Source: Alphaproteobacteria bacterium (GTDB lineage: Bacteria; Pseudomonadota; Alphaproteobacteria; Rhodospirillales; Rhodospirillaceae). From it: a stretch of DNA of 6,300 nucleotides. Below, piece after piece: positions 1 through 5,872 of the stretch. Numbering within the stretch: position 1 is the first letter of the stretch; each line of letters begins with the position of its first letter. The notes under the pieces were generated by a model. It searched no databases. It had not been told where the DNA came from and worked only from the letters and a program-made list of their open reading frames with translations. The position numbers were made by a program, and so were the translations under genes. The stretch spans positions 1 through 6,300 of the forward strand of contig QKGW01000463.1 in assembly GCA_003250275.1 (NCBI GenBank). The letters are read 5' to 3'.

Positions 1-720
1 GCCGAGAATTTCGTTCCGCGTGGCGTCTCCCTCACCACGCAGCACCTGCGCCTGGCGACGAGCCTCGGCGAGGATCACGGTCCGTTCGCGGTCCGCTTCG
101 GCCTGAATCTTGGCCTTCATCTCCGCGCCATCGGCGCGGTAGCGGGCGGCCTCGGCGAAGCGGTCGGAACGCATACGGTTAAACAAGGCCTCGGCGGTAT
201 CACGGGGCAACTCGGTGCGCCCGATGCGCACGTCGATCACCTCGATGCCGAACTCCCGTTCGCGTTCGCGCACCGCCTTATTGATGTTCTCCATCACCTC
301 GGCACGCTTCTCCGACAGGATGTCGGTCAGGAGCACCTTGGCGACTTCGACGCGCACGGCGTTGTTGAGCTCGCGCCCAAGACGCTGACGCAGCACCGTT
401 TCGTTGCCCGCGGCCTTACGGAACTGCAACGGATCGGTGATCTTGTAACGGGCGTAGAGGTCCACGATGATGCGGCGCTGGTCGCGCAGGTTCATTTCCT
501 CGGCCTCGGGATCGAGGTCGAGAATGCGCTTCTCGTAGAAGGCCACGTCCTGAATGAAGGGCAGCTTGAAGTAGAGACCGGGCTGCTGGTAGACCGCGCG
601 CGGGTCGCCGAACTGCATCACCAGCGCCTGCTTGGTCTGATGCACCACGAACATGCTGTTGGCGGCGACGAACAGCGCGAGCACCGCGCCGAGGGCGAAG
701 AAAGCGTATCGACGGTTCAT
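1..720 (-). CDS. hflC: HflC, SPFH-domain modulator of FtsH protease (3' end outside window)
   Basis: I translated the 240 codons present from the minus strand; the gene starts with ATG at 720 and continues past the left edge, so the C-terminus is missing. The protein begins MNRRYAFFALGAVLAL, an N-terminal signal-anchor helix (about residues 5-21), and continues with an SPFH/band-7 domain (QTKQALVMQFGDPRAVY, then QQPGLYFKLPFIQDV at about 45-59). From about residue 180 it is charged and alanine-rich (FAEAARYRADGAEMKAKIQA), the usual HflC coiled coil. In the family, HflC pairs with HflK as a large membrane assembly that encloses and restrains the FtsH AAA protease, with most of its mass on the periplasmic side. 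Its ATG directly abuts the hflK stop codon with no gap. A G-run (GGGGGGCGA) lies about 8 nt upstream inside hflK, so it is presumably translated from the hflK transcript. No sign of disruption in the visible part. Confidence 0.96.
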   Translation of the reverse strand, partial: MNRRYAFFALGAVLALFVAANSMFVVHQTKQALVMQFGDPRAVYQQPGLYFKLPFIQDVAFYEKRILDLDPEAEEMNLRDQRRIIVDLYARYKITDPLQFRKAAGNETVLRQRLGRELNNAVRVEVAKVLLTDILSEKRAEVMENINKAVREREREFGIEVIDVRIGRTELPRDTAEALFNRMRSDRFAEAARYRADGAEMKAKIQAEADRERTVILAEARRQAQVLRGEGDATRNEILG

Positions 721-1905
721 TTACTTCGCCCCCCGGTTCGCCACGTTGCTCGGGCTGTTGGTGTTGGCCTTGCTGCGCTTCTGGATCTCGGGCAGCGGCA
801 GGTAGGGGACCACGCCCGAACCGCCCTGGTTCGGATCGATCAGCACCTTGTTGGCGCTGCCGAGAACCTCCTGCATCATTTCGAGGTAGAGGCGCTCGCG
901 GGTGACGTTGCCCGCGGCCTTGTAGCTGTCGTAGACCGAGTTGAAGCGGTCCGCCTCACCCTCGGCGTCCTTGACCTGCTGCTCCTTGTAGGCGAGCGCG
1001 TCCTGGATCGTCTTTTCCGCCTCGCCCTTGGCGCGCGGGATGATGTCGTTGCGGTAGGCGTTCGCCTCGTTGCGCTGACGGTCGAGGTCCTGACGCGCGT
1101 TGTTGACGTCGTGGAACGCCTCGATCACCTGCTTCGGCGGGTCGACGGCGAGGAGCTTGACGCCGGTGACCGCGACACCCGCGCCGTAGTAGTCGAGCAG
1201 CGCCTGCAGCTGGTTCTGCATCTCGGCCTGCAGCGCCTCCTTGCGGTCGGTCATCAGCTGGTCGAGGCTCGAACGGCCGGCGACCTCGCGCATCGCGCTC
1301 TCGGCGGCGCGGCGGATCGTCGCCTCGGGATCGCGGATGTTGAAGAGGAAGTCCTCGGCCTTGGCGACGCGCCAGAACACCGAATAATCGGCATCGACGA
1401 CGTTCTGGTCGGCGGTGAGCACCTGGCGCTCGTCGGTCGGGCGCTGCTGCGCCTGGCCGTAACGGCGCTGGGTGTCGTCGAGCGCCTGCGCGCCGATGTT
1501 GATCTGGCGGATGTTGGTCACCGAAACCGTGGTGACGTCGCCGACCGGCGCCGGGAACCAGTAGTGCAGGCCGGGCTCGGTGGATTTGACGAACTTGCCG
1601 AACAGCAGTTCGACACCCTGTTCGTCGGGCTGAACCTTGTAGAAGCCGGAACTCGCCCAGGCGGCGACCAGCACCGCGAGGCCGAGGATGATCGCCTTCG
1701 GCCCCTGCGGGCCGCGCGGGAACCATCCCTTCATCCGATCCTGCCCCTTGCGCAGAAGATCCTCAAGATCCGGGGGCTGTTGTCCGGGCCTGCCGCCGCC
1801 TTTGCGCGGTCCGTTCCCCCACGGGCTGTTGGGAGGCGTTCCGCCGGGCGGATTGCCCCCGCCCCAAGGCCCACCTCCGTTCCCGCTGCCGGTATTCCAG
1901 GGCAT
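721..1905 (-). CDS. hflK: HflK, SPFH-domain modulator of FtsH protease
   Basis: Encodes 394 residues, a typical HflK length. The N-terminus is glycine/proline-rich (MPWNTGSGNGGGPWGGG through about residue 40), the cytoplasmic tail characteristic of HflK. A single transmembrane helix follows at about 71-89 (AIILGLAVLVAAWASSGFY). The SPFH/band-7 domain spans about 90-270 and includes QPDEQGVELLFGKFV and TEPGLHYWFPAPV. A coiled-coil stretch at about 285-350 is rich in Lys/Glu/Ala (PRAKGEAEKTIQDALAYKEQ). The known role is to form, with HflC, a membrane complex that regulates access of substrates to FtsH. The start at 1905 is supported by AGGGGA placed 9 nt upstream and by the family-typical MPWN beginning. 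It is the first gene of an hflK-hflC operon; the stop codon TAA abuts the hflC ATG. A long reading frame on the opposite strand is a compositional shadow. Confidence 0.97.
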   Translation of the reverse strand: MPWNTGSGNGGGPWGGGNPPGGTPPNSPWGNGPRKGGGRPGQQPPDLEDLLRKGQDRMKGWFPRGPQGPKAIILGLAVLVAAWASSGFYKVQPDEQGVELLFGKFVKSTEPGLHYWFPAPVGDVTTVSVTNIRQINIGAQALDDTQRRYGQAQQRPTDERQVLTADQNVVDADYSVFWRVAKAEDFLFNIRDPEATIRRAAESAMREVAGRSSLDQLMTDRKEALQAEMQNQLQALLDYYGAGVAVTGVKLLAVDPPKQVIEAFHDVNNARQDLDRQRNEANAYRNDIIPRAKGEAEKTIQDALAYKEQQVKDAEGEADRFNSVYDSYKAAGNVTRERLYLEMMQEVLGSANKVLIDPNQGGSGVVPYLPLPEIQKRSKANTNSPSNVANRGAK

Positions 1906-1949
1906 CGTCGTTTGTCCCCTCTGGATTGAATTTATTTTGGATTACGGGT

Positions 1950-1978
1950 TTGCCGGGCCCGTCCAAGAGACCTTATAT
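1950..1978 (+). promoter_or_regulatory. Candidate sigma70-type promoter for mrp
   Basis: On the plus strand TTGCCG (1950-1955) is followed after a 17-bp spacer by TTATAT (1973-1978; CTTATATC overall, similar to the GCTANAWC -10 motif described for Caulobacter housekeeping promoters). Transcription would start near 1985. That gives a leader of about 87 nt to the GTG at 2072, or about 39 nt to the alternative GTG at 2024. The -10 element lies on the same base pairs as the candidate hflK -10, so polymerase could probably occupy only one orientation at a time. Prediction from sequence only. Confidence 0.4.
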
Positions 1979-1999
1979 CGAAGGACCGAACCCTGTCAC
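1972..1999 (-). promoter_or_regulatory. Candidate sigma70-type promoter for hflKC
   Basis: Read on the minus strand: GTGACA (1999-1994; five of six match TTGACA), a 16-bp spacer, then TATAAG (1977-1972; five of six match TATAAT). Transcription would start near 1965 and give a leader of about 60 nt before the hflK ATG at 1905. Position and match quality make it the best candidate for the hflKC operon. It is predicted from sequence only, and its -10 box overlaps that proposed for mrp on the other strand. A weaker alternative, TTGGAC (1966-1961) with TAATCC (1944-1939), lies closer to the gene. Confidence 0.45.
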
Positions 2000-2071
2000 C
2001 CGCTTGATCGAGACATCACCACCGTGAACTGGCGCAACTTTCTTCCCCGCATATCGGGACATTCCCCACGC

Positions 2072-3157
2072 GTGTCAACGCCCTCCGGCTCCAACGAGGC
2101 TCTGACCGAGGCGGTGCTGCGCGCACTTCTCGCCATTGCCCCCGAGCTCAAGACCGGCTCCTGGGACCCCGCCGACCAGATCGCCGGGCTCGACGTCGCC
2201 GAAGGCCGCGTGTTGCTCGCGCTCTCCGCCAAGCCGGAACAGGCGGAAAGCCTCGAACCCGCGCGGGAAGCGATCGAGACGGCGATCGCCGCGGTGCCGG
2301 GCGTCGCGAGCGCGCAGGTGATCCTCACCGCCGAGCGCGAGGCCGAGCCGCCGCCGCAGGCGCCGCGCATCGGCCAGCACCCGACCGGCGGCAAGATCGA
2401 ACTCCCCGAGGTCGGCCTCGTCGTCGCGGTGGCGTCGGGCAAGGGCGGCGTCGGCAAGTCCACCACCACCGCCAACCTCGCGATGGCGATGGCGGCGAAG
2501 GGCCTCGCGGTCGGCGTGCTCGACGCCGACATCTACGGCCCCTCGATCCCCACCCTGTTCGGCTGCGAAGGCGCGAAGCCCGCCGCCGCCGACGGCAAGA
2601 TGGTGCCGGTGATGGCGCACGGCGTGAAGCTGATCTCGATCGGCTTTCTGCTGCCGCCCGACGCGCCGGTGATCTGGCGCGGCCCGATGGTCGCGGGCGC
2701 GATCGAACAGCTCTTCCGCGACGTCGCCTGGGGCAAGCTCGACGTGCTCCTCGTCGACCTGCCGCCGGGCACCGGCGACGCCCAGCTGACGATGGCGCAA
2801 AAGGCCCCGCTCTCGGGCGCGGTGGTGGTGTCGACGCCGCAGGACCTCGCGCTGATCGACGCGCGCCGCGCGATCGCGATGTTCCGCAAGGTCGACGTGC
2901 CGGTGTTCGGCATCGTCGAGAACATGAGCTACTACGAGTGCCCGAACTGCGGCCACCAGGAGCACATCTTCGCCCATGGCGGCGCGGAGAAGGCGGCGCG
3001 GGAGATGGAAGCGCCGTTCCTCGGCGCGATTCCGCTCACCCTGGCGATCCGCGAGGCCTCCGACGCGGGCACGCCGATCGTCGCCGCGCAGCCCGACAGC
3101 CCGCAGGCGAAGGCCTACGTCGCGATCGCCGAAGCGGTTCTCTACGGCTCGGAATAG
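2072..3157 (+). CDS. mrp: Mrp/ApbC family P-loop iron-sulfur cluster carrier
   Basis: With the GTG start at 2072 the product has 361 residues, normal for alphaproteobacterial Mrp. An N-terminal MIP18/DUF59-like domain (about 8-90, ALTEAVLRALLAIAPEL) is followed by a linker and an Mrp/NBP35-type ATPase domain. The ATPase has the deviant Walker A GKGGVGKS at 123-130, LDADIYGPSIPTLFG at 150-164, the Walker B region DLPPGTGD at 229-236, and ECPNCGH with Cys290 and Cys293. That CxxC is the pair expected to bridge a cluster across a homodimer. In the family these proteins bind and transfer Fe-S clusters in the cytoplasm. The start is uncertain. No convincing Shine-Dalgarno sequence precedes 2072, and an in-frame GTG at 2024 would add 16 residues (MNWRNFLPRISGHSPR). 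I chose 2072 because the conserved domain begins just after it. The usual D-P-E of the N-terminal domain reads A-P-E here. The reading frame is open further upstream over hflK, but that part is shadow. Confidence 0.93.
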   Translation: MSTPSGSNEALTEAVLRALLAIAPELKTGSWDPADQIAGLDVAEGRVLLALSAKPEQAESLEPAREAIETAIAAVPGVASAQVILTAEREAEPPPQAPRIGQHPTGGKIELPEVGLVVAVASGKGGVGKSTTTANLAMAMAAKGLAVGVLDADIYGPSIPTLFGCEGAKPAAADGKMVPVMAHGVKLISIGFLLPPDAPVIWRGPMVAGAIEQLFRDVAWGKLDVLLVDLPPGTGDAQLTMAQKAPLSGAVVVSTPQDLALIDARRAIAMFRKVDVPVFGIVENMSYYECPNCGHQEHIFAHGGAEKAAREMEAPFLGAIPLTLAIREASDAGTPIVAAQPDSPQAKAYVAIAEAVLYGSE

Positions 3158-3171
3158 GGCGAAAACCCGTG

Positions 3172-3226
3172 GATGGCCGGAGCAAACCCGGCCATCGGAC
3201 GCGATGCCCGGCTTTGAGCCGGGCAT
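3172..3226. terminator. Two tandem hairpins between convergent genes, probable bidirectional termination or mRNA-end region
   Basis: The first hairpin has arms GATGGCCGG (3172-3180) and CCGGCCATC (3188-3196), a perfect 9-bp stem with a 7-nt loop. The second has arms ATGCCCGGC (3204-3212) and GCCGGGCAT (3218-3226), a perfect 9-bp stem with a 5-nt loop. They lie between the mrp stop (3157) and the stop of the minus-strand lipoprotein gene (3251). Neither is followed by a good T-run on either strand (only GGGTTTTCG leftward beyond the first), so intrinsic termination is not certain. Rho-dependent ends protected by these stems are equally possible. Confidence 0.45.
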
Positions 3227-3250
3227 TCCCGTCGGTGCGCAGCCGTCAGG

Positions 3251-3748
3251 CTACTTCTCGATCTTCTTGAGGCTGACGACGAACTCGGGATCGGTCATCA
3301 GACCCTTGTCGGTGACCGAAACCTCGAGATACGGCAGGCTGCCGTCGAGCGACTTCGCGAACGTCGCCTCGATCTTCGCGGCGTCGCCCGGCGCGAAGGT
3401 CGGCACCGGCAGGAACGCGCCCGGCTGGGCGCTGATCTCGGGCGCGATCAGGGTCGCGGCGCAGGGCAGCGCCAGCTTCACCACGCCGAGCTTGGGCAGG
3501 CCGGTGGCGACGTCGATGACGTGCAGCTTCCAGCCCTCGATGCGCCCCTCGCCGACCGCCTTGGCGAGGCGCATCTTGCCCTCGGCGGCGACGCGGGCGA
3601 GGGCTTCGCGGCGTTGCGCGTCGGGCAGGCGTTCGGCCGCGAGCCACGCCGAGCGGTTCGCGTCCACCGCCTTGCAGACGTCGCCGGAACCGTCGCCGCA
3701 CGCGGCCAACGCCAAGGGAACACACACCGCAACCGCCAACCGCCACAT
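3251..3748 (-). CDS. Small predicted lipoprotein of unknown function
   Basis: Encodes about 165 residues that I do not recognise. The N-terminus MWRLAVAVCVPLALAAC is a clear lipoprotein signal peptide, with lipobox LAAC and the lipidated cysteine at residue 17. Gly at the next position rather than Asp favours outer-membrane sorting by the E. coli rule. The mature part has an Ala/Arg/Glu-rich helical segment (about 30-70), then a beta-like segment (WKLHVIDVATGLPKLGVVKLALPC), and ends VVSLKKIEK. Two mature cysteines (25 and 96) could form a periplasmic disulfide. Two starts are possible. ATG 3763 overlaps the upstream PhzF stop as ATGA and has GGAG 7 nt before it. ATG 3748 has GGAGG 5 nt before it. 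I prefer 3748 because it gives a compact basic n-region without the acidic MTEAG. Last gene of the thyX operon. Confidence 0.8.
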   Translation of the reverse strand: MWRLAVAVCVPLALAACGDGSGDVCKAVDANRSAWLAAERLPDAQRREALARVAAEGKMRLAKAVGEGRIEGWKLHVIDVATGLPKLGVVKLALPCAATLIAPEISAQPGAFLPVPTFAPGDAAKIEATFAKSLDGSLPYLEVSVTDKGLMTDPEFVVSLKKIEK

Positions 3749-3759
3749 CCCGGCCTCCG

Positions 3760-4578
3760 TCATATCGAAACTCCGATCTCGCCTTCGGCGACCAGCACCG
3801 CGTATCCCGCGATCTTCACCCGGTCGCCCGCAATTTCCGTCCACAGAATGCCGCCGCGCGCGCTCGCCTGGCGGCACACCAGCCGGGGCTTGCCGAGGCG
3901 CGCCGACCAGAACGGCGCGAGCTGGGTGTGTGCCGCGCCGGTCACCGGGTCCTCGGGGATGCCGACCTTGGCGGCGAAATAACGCGAGGTGACGTCCACC
4001 CCCTCGCCGCCCGGCGCGGTGACGACGACGCAGGTGTCGTCGTGAACGGCGGTGGCGATCACCCGTTCGCCCGGCAGCGCGGCGATCTTCGCGTGGTCGG
4101 GCGCGAGCGCCTCGACCTCGGCGGGGGTGCGGAACACGCACACCCAGTCGCGCGCCTTGAACACCTCGACGGGTTCGCCGCCGAGCGCCGCAGCGAGCCC
4201 TTCGGGCGCGGCGGCGGGTTCGGGCCGCCAGGCGGGGAAATCCATCACCAGCCGCCCGCCCTCGCCCTCGCTCACCGTCAGCACACCCGAGAGGGTGTGA
4301 AAGCGGTACGGCGCGGGGAAGCCGCAGCGGCGCAGTTCGAACGCGGTGGCGAGAGTCGCATGGCCGCAGAGCGGCACCTCGACCGTCGGGGTGAACCAGC
4401 GCAGCCGCCAGTCCTCGCCGTCCGCCACCACGAACGCGGTTTCGGAGAGATTGAACTCGGCGGCGAGCGCCCGCATCGTCGCGTCGGGCGGGAAGGCGTC
4501 GCAGCGCAGCACCGCCGCCGGGTTGCCCTTGAACGGCTCCTCGGTGAACGCGTCGACGATCGCGTAAGGCTGGCCCAT
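3760..4578 (-). CDS. PhzF/YddE-family isomerase (substrate unknown)
   Basis: Encodes 272 residues, within the usual PhzF range. Family signatures in order: IVDAFTEEPFKGNPAAV at 7-23; NLSETAFV at 43-50 with Glu46 as the expected catalytic acid; PLCGHATLATA at 69-79; and EDPVTGAAH at 209-217 in the second half of the two-lobed, diaminopimelate-epimerase-like fold. PhzF itself isomerises trans-2,3-dihydro-3-hydroxyanthranilate in phenazine synthesis. Most relatives, like E. coli YddE, have no known substrate, and no phenazine genes are visible here, so a phenazine role is not supported. The ATG at 4578 is chosen because GGGGAG lies 8 nt upstream and the conserved domain starts at once. The frame is open further upstream into thyX, but that would add a non-conserved segment. 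It begins 14 nt after the thyX stop and overlaps the lipoprotein frame by the 4-bp ATGA at 3763-3760, so the three genes look co-transcribed. Confidence 0.93.
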   Translation of the reverse strand: MGQPYAIVDAFTEEPFKGNPAAVLRCDAFPPDATMRALAAEFNLSETAFVVADGEDWRLRWFTPTVEVPLCGHATLATAFELRRCGFPAPYRFHTLSGVLTVSEGEGGRLVMDFPAWRPEPAAAPEGLAAALGGEPVEVFKARDWVCVFRTPAEVEALAPDHAKIAALPGERVIATAVHDDTCVVVTAPGGEGVDVTSRYFAAKVGIPEDPVTGAAHTQLAPFWSARLGKPRLVCRQASARGGILWTEIAGDRVKIAGYAVLVAEGEIGVSI

Positions 4579-4592
4579 CGCCCGCTCTCCCC

Positions 4593-5528
4593 TCACTCCC
4601 GGCCGAGCTTGGCCATCAGTTCGGTCCACTCGCGCTTCGAGAGGCCGCTCGATTCGACCGTCGGGCTGCCGCCCGCGATCAACGACTTGATCACCTCGAG
4701 GTCCTTCGCCGAGAAGCTCGCGCCGCCCATGCGGTAGTCGCAGAACGCCTCGAAGGTGGCGGGCACCCAGGCCTCCAGAACCTTCAGCATCTCCTCAGCA
4801 TAGACGCGGATCTCGTACTGCGCGTGCGGATCGGCGCGCAGCGAGAGGAAGTGCATGAGGTTGTGGAGGTCGATCTTCCAGTACCACTGGGTATAGGTGT
4901 TGAGCGTGAGGTTCATCCGCGCGAGTTCGCGGGCGAGGCCGTCGCGCCCCGCGTCCGCAGGGTTGCCCTCGGCATCGACGTTGAGCAGGTACTCGTAATC
5001 GGCGTAGTTGCGCTCGGCGTCGGCGCGCAGGAGGTCGAGCACCGCGCGCGCCTGTTCGCCCTCGATCAGATCGCCGCGGCCCTGGCGGTTCACCGCGCTC
5101 TGCGCCGCGAGCTGGGCGGGCGCGGGGATGTAGTATTCCTTGTCGAGAATCGAGTAGCGCGCGGAGATCTCGTTGACGTTGGCGGTGCGGTGGCGAATCC
5201 ACTGGCGCGCGACGAAGATCGGCAGTTTGACGTGGAACTTGATCTCGCACATCTCGAACGGCGTCGAGTGGCGGTGGCGCATCAGATAGCGGATCAGGCC
5301 GCGGTCCTCGGAGACCTTCTTGGTGCCGCGCCCGTAGGAGACGCGCGCCGCCTGCACGATCGCGCCGTCGTCGCCCATGTAGTCGATCACCCGCACGAAA
5401 CCGTGGTCGAGCACCGGCAGCGCCTTGTAGAGCAGCGCTTCGAGCGCGGGAACGGTGGGGCGCAGGGTTTCGCGGGCTTCGGCGCGCAGCGCGTCGATCT
5501 CGGCGGCCTGGTCGGTGGAAAGCGGCAT
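4593..5528 (-). CDS. thyX: Flavin-dependent thymidylate synthase ThyX
   Basis: Encodes 311 residues, the long alphaproteobacterial ThyX form. The enzyme methylates dUMP to dTMP using methylenetetrahydrofolate, with FAD and NADPH as reductants, in the cytoplasm. Visible motifs: FEMCEIKFHVKLPIFVARQW at 91-110; the ThyX signature RHRTANVNEISARY at 112-125; and the C-terminal nucleotide-binding region LHNLMHFLSLR followed by HAQYEIRVYAEE. The usual serine of the signature (RHRxxSxNE) is Asn117 here, a variant I recall from other alphaproteobacterial ThyX proteins. The start at 5528 (MPLSTDQAAEIDALRAE) is preceded by GAGGA 8 nt upstream. A longer frame to 5594 would add a non-conserved tail and is unlikely. 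First gene of the operon with the PhzF-like and lipoprotein genes. It is divergent from ssrA, with a leader region of about 100 bp. No clear -35/-10 pair was found for it. Confidence 0.96.
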   Translation of the reverse strand: MPLSTDQAAEIDALRAEARETLRPTVPALEALLYKALPVLDHGFVRVIDYMGDDGAIVQAARVSYGRGTKKVSEDRGLIRYLMRHRHSTPFEMCEIKFHVKLPIFVARQWIRHRTANVNEISARYSILDKEYYIPAPAQLAAQSAVNRQGRGDLIEGEQARAVLDLLRADAERNYADYEYLLNVDAEGNPADAGRDGLARELARMNLTLNTYTQWYWKIDLHNLMHFLSLRADPHAQYEIRVYAEEMLKVLEAWVPATFEAFCDYRMGGASFSAKDLEVIKSLIAGGSPTVESSGLSKREWTELMAKLGRE

Positions 5529-5621
5529 CGGGGATATCCTCGGAGGTACACGATCGGGCTGAGAGCATAGCCGCATCCCGCCCTGCCGCTCCACCCTCTT
5601 GTTTGCACTTTCGCTCCGCCG

Positions 5622-5656
5622 CGGTTGCCCTTATATCTAGGGCGTCCGGGCAACCG
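5622..5656. promoter_or_regulatory. Inverted repeat around a TTATATC element, candidate ssrA promoter/operator region
   Basis: Arms CGGTTGCCC (5622-5630) and GGGCAACCG (5648-5656) are perfect 9-bp inverted repeats with a 17-bp spacer. The spacer begins with TTATATC (5631-5637), a good -10 candidate for ssrA on the plus strand that would start transcription near 5643. The 9-mer CCTTATATC here is identical to the one at the mrp promoter (1971-1979). No good -35 is seen at the normal spacing: 17 bp upstream of TTATAT lies CTTTCG, and TTGCAC (5603-5608) is 22 bp away. The right arm overlaps the first hairpin of the RNA, so the repeat could act at the DNA level or only reflect RNA structure. Confidence 0.35.
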
Positions 5657-5725
5657 GACTACGGTGCTAAACCCATGATGGAATAATCGTTGCGGACCCG
5701 GGGGCAGTGCCCGGCGCCTCCACCA

Positions 5726-5748
5726 TATCCCGGCAAGCCCGGGGCCAT
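5726..5748 (+). other. Intervening spacer removed between the tmRNA acceptor and coding pieces
   Basis: These 23 nt lie between the encoded CCA end of the acceptor piece (5725) and the first G of the coding piece (5749). In other alphaproteobacteria the matching segment is cut out of the precursor to leave two base-paired RNAs. Excision here is inferred from the gene layout. The spacer is G+C-rich and can fold on itself (CCCGG and CCGGG runs). Confidence 0.8.
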
Positions 5749-5830
5749 GGGGGCGAAACAGGATCGACGCGCGTGGTAAAGATCATGGCTGTGCTCGGCA
5801 TGGTACCGCCGATATCGGGCCACTTTAGTA

Positions 5831-5872
5831 GCTGCGAACGATAATCGCGCTCCGGTTCTGGCTGCCGCGTAA
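5831..5872 (+). CDS. tmRNA proteolysis tag reading frame, (A)ANDNRAPVLAAA
   Basis: The short frame GCT GCG AAC GAT AAT CGC GCT CCG GTT CTG GCT GCC GCG TAA follows TTTAGTA, which corresponds to the TAGTC before the E. coli resume codon. It encodes AANDNRAPVLAAA. The ANDN core is typical of tmRNA tags, and the small hydrophobic end (VLAAA) is the kind of C-terminus ClpX recognises. Translation could resume at GCT (5831) or GCG (5834). The frame is the same, but the tag gains or loses one alanine. A further alanine comes from the charged tmRNA itself. There is no start codon, as expected, and no separate protein is made from it. Confidence 0.9.
   Translation, partial: AANDNRAPVLAAA

Noticed and set aside
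640..1929. Long plus-strand ORF opposite hflK
   Set aside because: It is antisense to a clearly conserved HflK. Its translation is Arg/Val/Leu/His-rich with no domain, typical of G+C-rich shadow frames.
1688..2071. Upstream extension of the mrp frame over hflK
   Set aside because: It runs through the hflK N-terminus and the promoter region as proline/arginine-rich sequence. The recognisable Mrp domains begin only after 2072.
2075..3226. Minus-strand ORF of 383 codons opposite mrp
   Set aside because: Arg/His/Asp-rich low-complexity translation opposite a well-conserved gene. A compositional shadow.
3764..4141. N-terminal extension of the lipoprotein frame
   Set aside because: It overlaps the PhzF-like gene in another frame and is arginine-rich. 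The signal peptide places the real start at 3748 or 3763.
3760..4578. Phenazine biosynthesis role for the PhzF-like gene
   Set aside because: No other phenazine genes are visible, and the family is broad with mostly unknown substrates.
4824..5570. Plus-strand ORF of 248 codons opposite thyX
   Set aside because: Antisense to ThyX motifs. Val/Arg/Glu-rich with no known domain.
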